A stretch of 64,000 nucleotides of DNA. It comes from Pyrenochaeta sp. MPI-SDFR-AT-0127 (taxonomy: Eukaryota > Ascomycota > Dothideomycetes > Pleosporales > Cucurbitariaceae). Each line of letters opens with the position of its first letter. Position 1 is the first letter of the stretch. The translations under genes were made by a program, and so were the position numbers. Location of the stretch: NCBI GenBank assembly GCA_020747015.1, contig JAGTJM010000005.1, forward strand, positions 806,001-870,000. Direction: 5' to 3'. Under the pieces are notes generated by a model. That model was not told the DNA's origin and made no database searches. It was given only the letters and a program-made list of their open reading frames with translations. Below, one piece after another: positions 11,649 through 23,894 of this stretch.

Positions 11649-13016
11649 ATGACTCTCGCGCGCAACATCATCATCTTCACCGTCAGCGTGTCGCTCGTTA
11701 CCTTTGTGGCCTTCTTCGGACGACTCCCGGCTTTTAGGTACGGCTGCATGGAGCTGAGTATATAAACAGACTGACAGACCAGGAATACACCCATTGGCTT
11801 CCTCCACCGCCTCCTCGTCTTGCACATTCCCTCTATTCTCCGGACCCTCGATCTCAAGCTCACCAATGGCCGTATCACAAATGGTGGCTCCCGACTGGGA
11901 CACTACCTGATGCATGACAAGCACCCACTGGTTGTCATCTTTTTCCTCGGCCTTGTCACCGCATGCGCTGCGCTATTCCTGCCTGCTGTTTGGCACCTAC
12001 TTCGACCGGACCACAAGCTGCTCATCTTCGTGCTACTGCCGCAACCGTACCTTTTCCTGTATTTGAGCGCAAAGAAGAATAATGAGACGTACATTAACAC
12101 GCTCAATCACGCACAACAAATGCAGCACTACCCGTACGACAGGGTCTTGTTCTATCCAGGGAATAAATGCGCAACTTGCAAGTTTCTGAAGCCGGCGAGG
12201 AGCAAGCATTGCAGTATTTGCAAGACCTGTGTGTCTCGTATGGACCATCATTGTATATGGGTGAACAACTGCCTTGGGCGTGGCAACTACAAGTGGTTTC
12301 TGGCGCTCTTGTTGTCCACTGGCATACTCATCGCTTACGGAGCATACCTGGCCTACATTACACTCTCACCATTGGCCGAGAGATATTATATCAAATACGA
12401 GCGATGGTACAAGTACAATCCAAAGCCCGGGTCGATACCCTCTAGCTGGTCAGTGTACCTCGACAGCAAAACCCATTATTTTCTCGCATACACGAGCATA
12501 TACCTAGATGTGGGTGGTATCCAAGCCTCAGGAGTCGGTCTACTTGCGCTTCTTACCTGGCCGCTTCCACTTGGCCTTCTTGCGTACCATCTTTATCTCA
12601 TCTGGGCCGGCATGACTACAAACGAAAGTGCAAAGTGGTCCGATTGGCAAGACGACATGGCGGACGGCGTAGCATTTTTAGGGCAGCGCAGAGAAGATAC
12701 GATGCATGAGAACCTTTCAGGTACAATCAATAATGGGAAACACATACTCTCTAGAACGTCTCCGTCCTCGAGTTCGCCCCTCTCAACACGTCTTGACACA
12801 TCCGCCCAAGAGGAAGAACCACTTACGACATGGCCATTGGAAAGCAGGCATATACTCGTGCGCACACGAGATGGGCAAATACCAAAGACCCTTCCTAGCC
12901 GCATAAAGAATGTTGCCCAAGAAGAAAGCTTCGAGCGAGTATGGAGTCTGGCAGCTGTAGAGAACGTGTACGATTTAGGCCTCTGGGACAACATTAGGGA
13001 AGTTTTGCTTAATTAG
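11649..13016 (+). CDS. SWF1: DHHC palmitoyltransferase, Swf1 type
   Basis: Two exons, 11649..11737 and 11783..13016, give about 440 residues. The 45-nt intron has donor GTACGG, branch CTGAC and acceptor CAG; the joined reading is FGRLPAFRNTPIGFLHRLL. An N-terminal membrane helix is followed by further helices about 79-100 and 108-125. The zinc-binding cysteine-rich domain (CATCKFLKPARSKHCSICKTC) leads to the catalytic DHHC at about 184-187. Two more helices follow (FLALLLSTGILIAYGAYLAY and LLALLTWPLPLGLLAYHLYLI). The TTNES sequence just after the last helix is the TTxE motif of this enzyme class. Swf1-type enzymes S-acylate SNAREs and other ER or Golgi membrane proteins. The long C-terminal tail past residue 340 is typical of filamentous fungi. 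Confidence 0.93.
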
Positions 13017-13305
13017 CCAAATACATATCATACATTATATACGTTTTCCATGATCAACTCTTGCATCCCACAATTTTATGAGGCTGTCAGCCCCTGCTTG
13101 CTAATCCTGGACCCTTACCACGTTCACCGAAACCTGGATGGGGGGGAATGACGTCAATTTGCCAACCGCAACACCAGGATCGTTATATACAAGCCTGGAT
13201 CACCCATCCTGCACCGAAACCTCTCCGCGGAACTGCACACTATTATATCTCCCTACGATACATAAGATATTGTTTCAGTCGATTTCGTTGACTTGAGAGA
13301 TCAAA

Positions 13306-13892
13306 ATGTCCCGCTCCCTAACAAAACAAGAAGCGCAACAGCAGCAAGTCCAGCAACAACAACAATACGCTCGAAATGTTGAGACTCAAGAACATCATGC
13401 TAGTGCTAATGCCTCGGTATGATCGTACCCATCATCCCTCCTATCTTCCTGCCTAAGCTGCTCAGGTTTGACTGAACTTGACAATTAATATGCTTGTGTA
13501 GGCTGGCTTGAATTTAAATCTGTTCGGAGCCCTCTCTGGCGCCTTCTCTTCCATCACCAAAAAGACCACCCATAAAAATGCTGATGGCTCATCCATTAGC
13601 GTCGAAGACAAGCATGAACAAGGTAAGCTAAGAAACCCCTGCCTACACCTCGCTTCTCAGGGTCGCAGTCTCTCGTGTACCAAGCACTCTTTACTCGAAT
13701 GGCTGTTTTGCATGCTAATTGTATCCAGGGGTAGCAAAAGCAATCGCCCAGGGCCAGGGGAATGCGTATGCAGCAGGAAATGCGCAAGAACATAGTTTGA
13801 AAGCTAACGAGAGGATTGTGGGACAGGAGGCTAGTCAGGCAAAGAAGGTGGAGGGAAAGAAGCAAGTTGATCATTTGGGCCTTGAAGGTTAA
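13306..13892 (+). CDS. Small Gln-rich protein of unknown function
   Basis: Three exons, 13306..13416, 13502..13622 and 13729..13892, give 131 residues. Both introns (85 and 106 nt) have good ends (GTATGA...TAG; GTAAGC...CAG) and the frame continues across each join. The N-terminus is Gln-rich (KQEAQQQQVQQQQQ). The middle is a small apolar patch (AGLNLNLFGALSGAFSSITKKT) and the rest is hydrophilic, Ala, Gln and Lys-rich, ending in KKQVDHLGLEG. It is probably disordered and soluble. I do not recognise a named family. A stress-related role would only be a guess, so none is assigned. Confidence 0.7.
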
Positions 13893-14127
13893 ATACAAAC
13901 GATGGAGTGACGTGCGCGGAGTTCGTGGCGTTTTCCTGATTGAAAGAGATATCACGAACTATGTTTGAATAAATATCAAATATCGCCCAAGCTGTCATGC
14001 TGCCCCAGTGTCCACGCCTCATCGTAGGCCACCATAACTCCAAAGTAAATATCTGAAAATGATTCCGAACGGATCAATATACCAGCCCAGAACGCCGTTT
14101 TGACACCAATTCATCGGAGCATATCGC
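13893..14127. other. Convergent 3' intergenic region
   Basis: A 235-bp spacer between the ends of the small Gln-rich gene and MED13, presumably holding both polyadenylation sites. I see nothing else in it. Confidence 0.5.
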
Positions 14128-17100
14128 CTACAACCCAGTCATAACCCTTCCCAACCCTGTTACGCCTCGTTTAGCAGCAGCAATATGCCACGGTACACTG
14201 CCATGCCTCGTTCCCCGCATACCCCTCAGTTTCGCCAGTAAGCCGAGTGCTCTGAACTGGCTTAATATCTCCTTCAGCAGATTTTCTGCCGTAGCACGAG
14301 TTTGCACCGTTGGTGTCCACATTAGCGAACTTGTGCTCCGCACGCTGCCATCCTGGGTAGGGCTGGGACTGGGAGGGGTGCTGTTGTTGCCGTAAGGATT
14401 TGCGTTCGTGCCACCGGGAGTAAGACCATCGGATCCGGATGGAGGAAACGGGGAGGTGGCGGCGCGAGTTGAACCCACAGCACCGATCCAGAGCATATTC
14501 ACACCTACCACAATAGGACCATGTTCTGGGTCCGGAATTGGGTGGTTGATAGTATGACTTGTTGCAAATGTTTCGCCACGCTTCACTAGCAGGCCTGAGA
14601 TGAGTGCGGGGCTGAATTGGTTTGTGGAGTTAGAGTTGTGTAGGCGGTGCGCTAGAATGATCCCCCAGGTTTCGTCTGTGACGTCGATAAGGCGGGCTTC
14701 GGGGTCTGCTGAAGGATCGGTGGTGATTGTCTCCGCAGAGGGTGTTGCAGCGGGGGTAAGGCCAACTGTAGGGTCAGGGGAGACGCCAGCTTGAGGAGTG
14801 GAGCCAGGGGTATTTGCAGAAGGCTGACTAGCAGTGCTGCTTGAGGTGCTCATTGTAGGCGTAAGTTTGTACGGAGGATCCGTGTCCACCGTAAGTAGAG
14901 TTATGAAAAGATTTAGTTGAGTCGGACAAGAGATTAGGAAGATCCAAGTCTCAAGCTCCTCTCTATCCATAACTCCCGCTTTGGCAACGCAGACTCTCCA
15001 ATGAACTCTTCGCGATTGCAGAATCTCAATCGTTGTCTGCCATATTTCTTTCGCAATTTCTCCGAATACGCGTGTACCGAGATGATAAGAAACAACGGCC
15101 TGAGATTTGCCACAGCTATCGGTCCAAGCTGCTGTTATCCACGTGCCGTCAAGACTGATTGCATAGCCAAGGTGCATGTAACAGTTCTCACGAAGGAGGT
15201 CAGATGGAGGCTCTGATATAAGCTTGAAAGGGACACTGCGAGGAAGTGCCTCTTCTAGCTGGAAGGCAGGCGCTGTGTAGATGGTGAGGGGAGTCTTGTC
15301 ACTGCTTGGAGCACTCGGTGGACATCGAGCGTACACTTCTCGCGCTAGATTGATGTACGTGCTCGGGTCAAGAATGACAGGGGCATCGAATGAGGCGATA
15401 TACTTTAACGGGATAACCTGGAGCACAAGATCTGGCTTCTGAGGTTGATCTGGTCTTCCTGGCGGACCTTGACCATATGCCTGGAATAATGCCCAAAATG
15501 CGGAACACAGTTCCCACAACGCAGACGGGCCACCGAATGGATCAACTATGTATACGACGAATGCATCGATCTTGGAATCCTGCTGCTCTCGTATCCTCAT
15601 ATGTTGTATGGCAAGAAGCTTACCAAGTTGGACGCATGTCTCTCGTAGAACTTTGAAAGCCTCTCGTTGTGTAACGTGCGTTGAAACCCTGCAAGGTACA
15701 AGGCCTCCGGCGAACTCCGTAACGGTCTCTACTCGAGTATGATTGCCAAGCTTGCAACTATCGTAAGCAAGCTGAATATTAAGTAGAAAATTTTCTAAAC
15801 ATAGCCGTAGGGAGTCGCTGTGGGGGTAAATACAAAATGTAACGATGTTCTTTGGAGCGCTAACTGGGGAAAGTCCGAGTGGCTCCCAGAAAGCTATCGC
15901 TGGCGGAAGCATGTCCCAATTCGTATCCGCACGGCGAACTCGCAGAAATGGCGGGTTGATCGGATACAGCTGATTTCCGGGTATTGCTGTGCTCTCATTC
16001 GACTTCCGTGGTGGAAGCCTTTGTTGCCCTTTGGACTGCGCTGAAACATCCGGAAACATATCATGCACGGCTGCAAGTGCAGGTAAAGTACAGTCCGTTG
16101 CATTTGAGAAGATCTTTGAAATGGTCATATGCCAACGTGTCTCGGTAGATCCCCTGTTGTTGGGCACTTGTTCAGCTTGTGAGTCCTCTTCAAGAATATC
16201 GAGTGTTGCTGAAACCATCTGATCAGTCACTATCTGCGTCACTGCGATGCTGTCCTTTCCACTCAAAGCCCGGTCGTCCGCTAGTTCCATGGTGAATTCA
16301 GACTGCGATGTAGGCGTATCAGGCATTTGTGCAGGTGACTGCGGAAGGATAGGCATGATGAAGCGGGCGCTGCTTAGTGGTCGTTCCGTAGGGGAGGGAA
16401 AGCCGACCAATGACCAGTCCCAAGAATTGGGTTCGAAAGAGGCCAAATGTACGTCATCGAATTGTAGCCCATGAATGTCCTGCCAGTCTGCTCCCAGTGA
16501 TTCTGCGAACGAGGTAACAGACAGTGGTGTGGCATTGTCTTCCAGAGGCAGTTTCCTCTTTGCAGGCAGAACCAAGCTACCAATGACTGCTCCAGGCTCT
16601 GCGTTGACCTCCAGATCAGAGTCTTCTTCAAACACACTCGAAGAGTCGCTCGCTGAATCCGAGTCGTCACTGACCGCGCGAGCCAAGGAATCAATCTCTG
16701 GAATTCTCTGAGCTGATGCAGCATTAATAGTATGGCGAAGTCTGGTGAGCAGCGGAATGTCCCGCAAGCTCTTCATTCGTGGCGGGCCGATATTAGTTCG
16801 GGAGTTTGGAGAGTTGTTTTTCTCGCGATGTGCGCTGAAACGTCCATCCTGATATCTGGCATCAGATATGCTCAGCTTGCGGCTAAAGCTTATTGGGTCG
16901 AAGGCACTGTCGCGTTGGCGATCCGTTCGTTCTCTTTGATGGTGTTGCGGTGCAGACCTGCCGGATGGAGACGATTGTAACGTCTTCGCAATCATGCTGG
17001 GACTGAGTGGTGGTGTAGGCACTTTGGAGGGAGATACCTTTTCGTGAAGCTGTGAGGTCTCCTCTGATGCGATTGACAGTCGTTGTTTCTGCGCTGGAGG

Positions 17101-19145
17101 TGCAGGTGTAGACACCATTTGAGGAGTTATGATACATTGTGCCTCTACTTCCGTGTGCGGAGAGGCTGAAGCTAGAGCGTTCTCTAGAGCAGCTGAGGGG
17201 TCGGCCATTTCTTCCTTGATATGTGGATTTGATATCGATGATAAATCTGGTTCTTGAATGTGCTTAACTAGTGCCACACTGCTGCCCGGCAGGCCTGGCA
17301 CGTCTAGCATGTCCACATCCTCATCATCAGGCCCATCGAAGAAGTCAAAATCTGCATCATTTACACCGTCACCTCCATAGCCATCTTCTTCCATGTCTTC
17401 AAATAGGTCATCGTTGACGCTAGACGTATTAAAGTTGTCGGATGCCGAAGGAAAGACTGGTGATGTCAAAGACTGCTGTCCGTCGAGGAGAGCATTATCC
17501 TGAGGGCCTGAAAGATTGATAGCAGGATTATTACCTCCAGGTGCCAAGATTACGTTAGATGTAGCACCGGAAATGCTTGGAGTATCGCTATAAGAGATAC
17601 CTGTACCGGGGGCGACACCGTCAGGTGGTGTGGGATAGACTCCACTTACGGCTTGGAGGTCGCCGTAGACTGCAGTACGAGCATTGACTGGAGAAGAGGG
17701 GAAAAGGCCAACATGCTCTTCTTTGCGGCGTGCCACATCCTCTTCAGCCTTCTTGGCTTTTCGTTGCGCTTCCAATACTCTGTCTCGGTCAGGCTTTCCT
17801 AAGAACCAGGACTGTGCGATATCGAGCGGATCCCTAAAACCCGTGAAGTCAGGCGTCTCGAACCGTTGCAGCAGACTGTGAGAGGGTCTCGAATTCGATA
17901 CACCGGATTGTCCTATTGTTGAGGTGTTCATGCGCTCCTCAGTATAGAAATAACACAGTGCTCGTGGCCAGAGTATGTCTCGATCAGGGCTTGACGTGAT
18001 CGGGCTCGACAAACTGGATAGAGTCATTTGAGTACCACGAATCCTGACCCATGAGCTTGTTTGGTCAAGATTGGGGAGGGCATATCCTCTCCATCCTAAC
18101 CAACGCTTGACAATGGACTTCCATTTCGCAACACTTTGCTCTAGTGACCCCATTTTTGCTTTTTTCCTCTGCCTGTGGCCAATTTCTTCTGTGATTGACT
18201 CCAAGGGATCCTCGAAGCTCACTATTTTGGCGAGTAAACCATTTGGAGCGACACGCACACACGTGCCTGCTAGTTGTTTTTGTTCAGCTGTTGATGTAAC
18301 ATCGTTTACGCAACGAATTACGGAATTCTGTTCAGTAAAAGTCGAAACAAGAAGTACCCCCGAACCAGTCCAATGAACGCTAATGCTGGTGAGCCAATGT
18401 GAGAGTGGTGGTTTGAGATCATCAACGTGATCATTGTCTTGTTGAGCCGAAGATTTTGATACAAATGTTCGATAGTTCAACGCGACCACATCGCAGTCTC
18501 TCACTAGATTGAACGAGATCAAAGCAATAACAGATGACGTAAACAGCTCATAAAGTGTCACGCAATCAAGAGGCTGCTGTTGGTCCGCGGCAATCGTTGG
18601 ATTGCTTCCCTGAGGAAGGCGTGGACCTCCACTTTGCACGCTTTTGTGTGGTGCTGCCGTTGAAGAAGGGGCCGCGGACGCTGCATGGGGGTTCAGAGCG
18701 CGCATGGGTGGTCTGGCTAGTTCAATGGCCTTGACACATCCCGCTTGTTCACCTGAGACACATTAGCATTGTGCTGAACTCGACGGGCAAAAGCAAATCT
18801 TACGCTGCAAGTGATATCCATCGAGATCAGGCAGATCCACCGTGGCATGCCCTGCCTTCTCGGCCGTGGTGGGCTGGAAGAGCCAGAGCCATGGCCGAGT
18901 TGCATCTTGGACGACCAGATGCAAACGCTGTCGCAGCTCTGATTCGACAGCACGTATGTCGTCTGGAGAGTTCCAGTCCCGCAGTGTTGAGAATGGGTGA
19001 GTCGTGTTGCGCGTGATACAGACGGCTTGATAAGCGATGGCTTCAAAGTCTCCCTGGGGTGTGTAAGTAGAGGCGAGCGGGGATGCAAGACTTGTAGACG
19101 TACTATGGCTTGCGCATTCGTGTTACAGGACTTGAGAAATTCCAT
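14128..19145 (-). CDS. MED13: Mediator complex subunit 13 (Srb9/Ssn2)
   Basis: Three exons on minus: 19145..19104, 19053..18804, 18752..14128, about 1638 residues. The first two short exons restore the conserved N-terminus: MEFLKSCNTNAQAI joins GDFEAIAYQAV, leading to DATRPWLWLFQPT, the Med13 N-terminal domain. A Ser-rich, acidic disordered middle follows (about 400-850). The C-terminal half carries the Med13 C-terminal domain, seen in WTDSCGKSQAVVSYHLG, RVCVAKAGVMDREELETW and in LHNSNSTNQFSPALISGLL. Med13 links the CDK8 kinase module to core Mediator in the nucleus. The protein is somewhat longer than yeast Srb9 (about 1400 residues), as usual in filamentous fungi. It is head-to-head with ENP2. 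Confidence 0.95.
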
Positions 19146-19714
19146 TAGAGAGACCGCTGCCCTCTAAGGAACACTCAAGTGGTATTCGCGACGTATGTGC
19201 ACTCCCAAGATTGCGCCGTACACCTTTTCCATCAACTCCGCTGTTTCGGACTCGACGCGTCTCGCGCGACTACTAGCTATCGGCGGCGATGTGCTCTGTG
19301 GGCGAGGCGACCGAAGCTCTTGTGTTTGTGTATTATGATTGCGTGGTTTGCAGATGAAGCTGGACGCATGGTTGCCGGTGCCCGGGCCGGACGTTTGGTT
19401 GCAGAAGAGCAGGACGACTCCCGGCACTCTCCCAGCACCAGATGGATGGTGTTGCAGCGGAGAACGCACTCGGGCTTTGGCACTCGACGTGTTGCAGCCA
19501 AAGGGGAGGCAGACGAGCTAGTGCAGACGAGCTCGGCAGCCAGTGCGAGGCCTGGAGTTTGATGGTTGCGGTGGCAGCTGGCCTGGCGAACGGCATTGCC
19601 TGCGGGTCGCTCCAGCCCTGGTCACCCGAAGCTGGCCCATGCGCCTTGCAGCTGTACGGAACTTTTTTTGGGCCATGCTCAACCCACCCCAAACGCTTCG
19701 TCCAGCCGCCAACG
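19146..19714. promoter_or_regulatory. Divergent promoter region of MED13 and ENP2
   Basis: These 569 bp separate the two start codons. Overlapping short ORFs on both strands are GC-driven and have no domain content. I can name no transcription-factor site with confidence. Confidence 0.5.
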
Positions 19715-22006
19715 ATGAAGATTTCAAACTCTGCCGTCCCCGTCTATACCATCAGCGGCAGCGAGGCACGCCCGCTGCCAGAGTGGTTGATTCGGCGGAG
19801 AAAACGGTGCGCATCCTGTCTGGGTGCGCTTGCAGGTGGCGTGGAATGCTAACAGTGCAGCAGGAGTCTGAAAAACGACCCAGAGTTTGCAAATCGCGTT
19901 GAATTGCTGCAGGACTTTGGCTTTGAGGAGGCCAGTCAGTGCGTGCGCATCAGCGAAGATGGCGACTGGGTCATGTCAACTGGCACATACAAGGTGCGAT
20001 ACTTGCGACAATCTGCCCCCACTCACACCCAATACCTACTGACAGCCAACTAGCCACAGATACATGCACACTATCTGCCCCATCTCTCGCTCTCATTTGC
20101 GCGCCATACGAACAGCCTCAACCAGACCTTCCAGCTGCTATCGAGTGACTACACCAAAAGCGTACACCTACAGTCCGACCGAGTGATTGAGTTCCACACT
20201 GCCGGCGGCCTTCACTACATGAGTCGCATACCCCGCTATGGAAGAGACATGATATACGACAGAAGATCTGCCGAATGCCTCGTGCCATCCGTTGGCGTCA
20301 ATGCAGACGGACTCGGCGAATGCTTTAGGTTGAATTTGGAGGTTGGACGCTTCATGAGGAGCTACGAGATTGACGTGGGCGGGGACGACCTTGCAACTGC
20401 TGGGAGCGGATCTTTGCAAGGTGGCATCGATGCTGGTGCCGTCAATACTGGCGCTATTGCAGAAGAGAGCCACAACTTGCTTGCTTTTGGAACTTCATTA
20501 GGCACAGTCGAGTTCTGGGACTCGCGGTCAAGAAACCGTGTTGGAATACTATCAACGCCACAGGACGCTTTCGAAGGACGATCAGAAATCACCGCGCTTA
20601 CATTTCCTCGGTCAGGACTTGAGCTGGCCGTTGGAGACTCACACGGACTGGTCCACCTTTACGACCTGCGATCACCAAAACCACTATTGAAAAAAGACCA
20701 GGGTTACGGCTTCCCCATCAAGAACATCGTCTATCTAGACTCGAGCACGTCGTCCCGCAACCAAACTGCTGAACCCAAGATTTTGACAGCCGACAAGCGC
20801 ATCATCAAGATATGGGATCCTCGAGACGGCGCATCGTGGACCTCCGTGGAGCCAGCAGTCGACCTGAACCATGTAGAGTGGGTCAAAGACACTGGTATGC
20901 TCCTGACTGCCAACGAAGGAAAACAACAACACTCCTTCTTCATTCCCCAATTAGGTCCTGCACCCAAGTGGTGTGCATTCTTGGACAACATTGTCGAGGA
21001 AATGGCTGAGGACCCTACCGATCCTAATGCATTTGGCAAGGGCTCTGCAGGAGAAGTTTACGATAACTTCAAATTCCTGACCATGCCGCAGCTCAAACAA
21101 TTGAACCTGGATCATCTCGTTGGCACAACGAGCTTACTGAGACCATATATGCACGGATACTTTGTAGCGCAAAAGCTTTACGAGGAGGCTAGATTGATTT
21201 CGAATCCTGATCTGTGGCAAGAACAACGCGCTAAGAGCATAGCAGAGAAGATCAACAAAGAGCGCGAATCCAGAATCCGTGGCAACAAAAAAGTCGCCGT
21301 CAAAGTTAATCGCAAACTCGCGGAGAAAATGCTCGAGAAGGAAGAAGAGAGAGAACGGAGACGCGCAAAGCGAGTGCTCAAGAAAGGCGGAGATGATGAT
21401 ATGCTGGGCACGGATAAGGCGCCCGCAGTCGAAGGACCGAGTAAGACGGCGGAAGGTGTACTTGCCGATCCTCGTTTTGCTCGACTGTTCGAAGATGAAG
21501 ACTTTGAGGTTGATGAGCGGTCCCATGAGTTCCAGGCCCTCAATCCAAGCACCAAGATTCCAAAGGGACTTACTGCTGCCGAGCAGGAAGACCTGGAGTC
21601 GAACAAGGCATCGTCGGATGAAACTTCCTCAGACGAGGAGGTCGACCGGCCTCGTCCCGCCAAGTCTAAGAAGCAGCCTGCTGATGACAAAAATCGCATT
21701 TCTTCGTCTAGCTACCGGAAAGCAGGCCATAGAGACCAGCGAGGTCCTCAGATGGTCGTGTCTTCGTCGAATACGAGGAAAACGGGTCCCACACGGGATA
21801 CTACGTTCGGATCGCGGGTGTCGAAGCTCAAGGAAAGGAGGCAGATGAACACTGGAGCAACTACGACAGTTGTTGGTGAGCGGGAAATTACGTTTGCGCC
21901 AGAAAGGAAAGTGAAGAAACGATCCGAGGGGAGCGGGCAACGCCACGATCGGAGGAAGCAAGGCGACAGGCGAAACGCCAGTAACAATGTTTTTAGGGGC
22001 CTTTAG
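19715..22006 (+). CDS. ENP2: Ribosome biogenesis protein Enp2 (NOL10), WD40
   Basis: Three exons, 19715..19806, 19864..19993 and 20054..22006, give 724 residues. The N-terminus MKISNSAVPVYTISG, then ASQCVRISEDGDWVMSTGTY and PQIHAHYL, is the family signature. WD-type blades extend to about residue 330 (ITADKRIIKIWDPRDG-like strand). A NUC153 motif follows at about 480 (DPRFARLFEDEDFEVDERS), and the C-terminus is very Lys and Arg-rich. Enp2 acts in the nucleolus in early 18S rRNA processing within the small-subunit processome; this is family knowledge. Intron 1 ends in a CAGCAG tandem acceptor, so two isoforms differing by one Arg-region residue are possible. Intron 2 is 60 nt. Confidence 0.95.
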
Positions 22007-22439
22007 AGTGAAGCTTGGTAGTGAGAGGTCACCAGATATGATGAAGATGAATGATACCCCTTTCTTCAATCACACCCTCGAGTTCCAGCCGACGAAATTT
22101 GGAAACCGTCATCGTCATCGCTGCAATTGCTGTTGGGGCTTTTAGACCATGTGATGGGCAAAACAGCTTGTAGCAGAGCAAACTACCAGAATCAAAGTTG
22201 AAAGTAATCTATTCCGAACCCTACTTGAAAGGAGAAGGGTGCCCATCGAAGCCCCATACCCCATAAAAACATTCCGCAGTGGGCTTAAAGTCCCCGTTGT
22301 ATGTTCCTCGCTTCTAGATGCCAAAGTCTTGTGGGCCTTCTCAGATTGATCGAGTGAGGTGACTGGTTCGTCTCGTAGACAACTCACATGTCCTGCTCTC
22401 CTTGTGGTAGATATGTCCAAGTGGCTGTCGCTGTCACAT
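22007..22439. other. Convergent 3' intergenic region
   Basis: This lies between the ends of ENP2 and the cytochrome b5 gene. I see no coding signal beyond a random 92-codon ORF on minus. Confidence 0.5.
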
Positions 22440-23186
22440 TTACTCCACAGTCTGCTTGTTCAAGTAGGTGTAAGCAGCGAATGCGAGAGCACCGCCCAGT
22501 AGAATGATGGCGTACAGCCCGACGCCTGTGGAGGCACCGTCAGTCGTGGTGGCCGTTGAGCCTGATTGCGCATAGGTCTTTGGCTTTGGGTCGCCATCCT
22601 GTCATTACTGGTCAGCATATTTGCCTACAATGCTTGCCGAGTGAGTCTCCCGCCCGCTAAATTGTGGTGACGGAACTGTTCCGAGATATCTCCTAGCTCC
22701 TCGGCTGACGACTGACAGGTACCGCAAAAAAACAAAGGGAGCTGTGTCAAGTCGACTTGAGTGCTGGTGATTGTATCTAGGGGTGTGGGAAGGGCTGCAG
22801 TACCTGTCGCTTCAATGTTCCAACAAGTAGACCCTCGAGGATCTCGCGGGCTTCGTCTGAGTGGCCGACATCCTCGAAAGCTTCGGTCGAATCCTGGCCG
22901 CCGACGTCGAGGAGGACTTCCTCACCGCCTCTGTTTGATGGGCGTTAGCAAATACAGCCATCTTTTCCAGCTGCAGATGTGCTGGGTAACAGCGGGGTGT
23001 TTCCGGAAGGTGCGGGTGTGATGAAGCCAGGGTGTTTATGAAATGTGGGGAAGGAAAAGGAGCAACATACGGATGCTCGTCGACAAAGCTGGAAGCGTTG
23101 TAGACCTTGTCGTGGACAACAATGTACAGGTCCTTCTTAGTGTTGTGCTCCGAGACGTCGGAGTAGGTGAATTCCTTGTCGGCCAT
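22440..23186 (-). CDS. CYB5: Cytochrome b5, tail-anchored
   Basis: Three exons on minus: 23186..23071, 22930..22804, 22598..22440, giving 133 residues. The heme-binding core reads VDEHPGGEEVLLDVGGQD, with axial ligands His38 (HPGG, restored by splicing across intron 1) and His62 (VGHS). The C-terminus has one membrane helix (VGLYAIILLGGALAFAAYTYL) followed by a short polar tail, so the protein is a tail-anchored ER or outer mitochondrial membrane electron donor to desaturases, hydroxylases and P450s. Introns are 140 and 205 nt, longer than the window's norm. Family length is 120-140, so the model is complete. Confidence 0.96.
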
Positions 23187-23894
23187 GGTGAGAGTGGTGT
23201 AGGTGAGTCGAAATTTGGGGACGAGCCAAGTACGGGAGCGATGGAGCGGTCTGCTTGTTGAAGTAGATATGAGCGCGGGCCAAAGCGGTAAGGCTGACGG
23301 GGCGACGTGGAAGGAGGGTGAAGTGCTGAGGTGAGGTGGTAAGGAGAGAGCGGCCGTGGATAAGAATTGGTAGTCGTAGCGGGATTAGCTTTCCTCGGTT
23401 TTGGCAGCAAGGCGGTAGGGGAAGGTTGTGGAAGTCAACAAATTGCGACCCGCCGATTGGACAGGCTACTCTTGCCTCACCGACGCTTTCCCGAAGGTGC
23501 TTCCGTTCGCGCTCCAGAACGGGCAAGAGGACCCTGTCGCTTTTGATCCTGTGGGGCTCGCACAGCTTCAACATGGCGGGGCATGTTTTGAGCAGTCAAT
23601 TCCGCGCGCGCATCTTCGGCTATTCACCATGAGTTTCCTTGTCTTGATACTCGGAAACCACCCGAGCACGGCATTGCCCAACGGCTGGTCGACCTGGGAC
23701 TGGCATGGAAGCGCCAGCATCAGGTTCAGCAGCATCAGGTTCAACAGGGAAAAGGCTCCAATGGACATGGCACCACGAAGAAGACAGAAGAAACATGTGT
23801 TTCTTGGCACCAAACCATCACGCTGATTTATGCTGAAGAACGCTGAGCATACTATTATCTCTTTTCGAGCATCGACTCGTTCCTCCCAGCTCTA
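23187..23894. other. Intergenic region with a 15-bp tandem duplication
   Basis: This 708-bp stretch is the cytochrome b5 promoter and the 3' flank of the flavoprotein gene. A 15-bp unit AGCATCAGGTTCAGC is repeated with one mismatch at 23716-23745. I see no supported gene. Confidence 0.5.

Noticed and set aside
23716..23745. 15-bp tandem duplication as a possible regulatory repeat
   Set aside because: Two copies only and no known binding motif; recorded in the intergenic entry but not raised as a finding.
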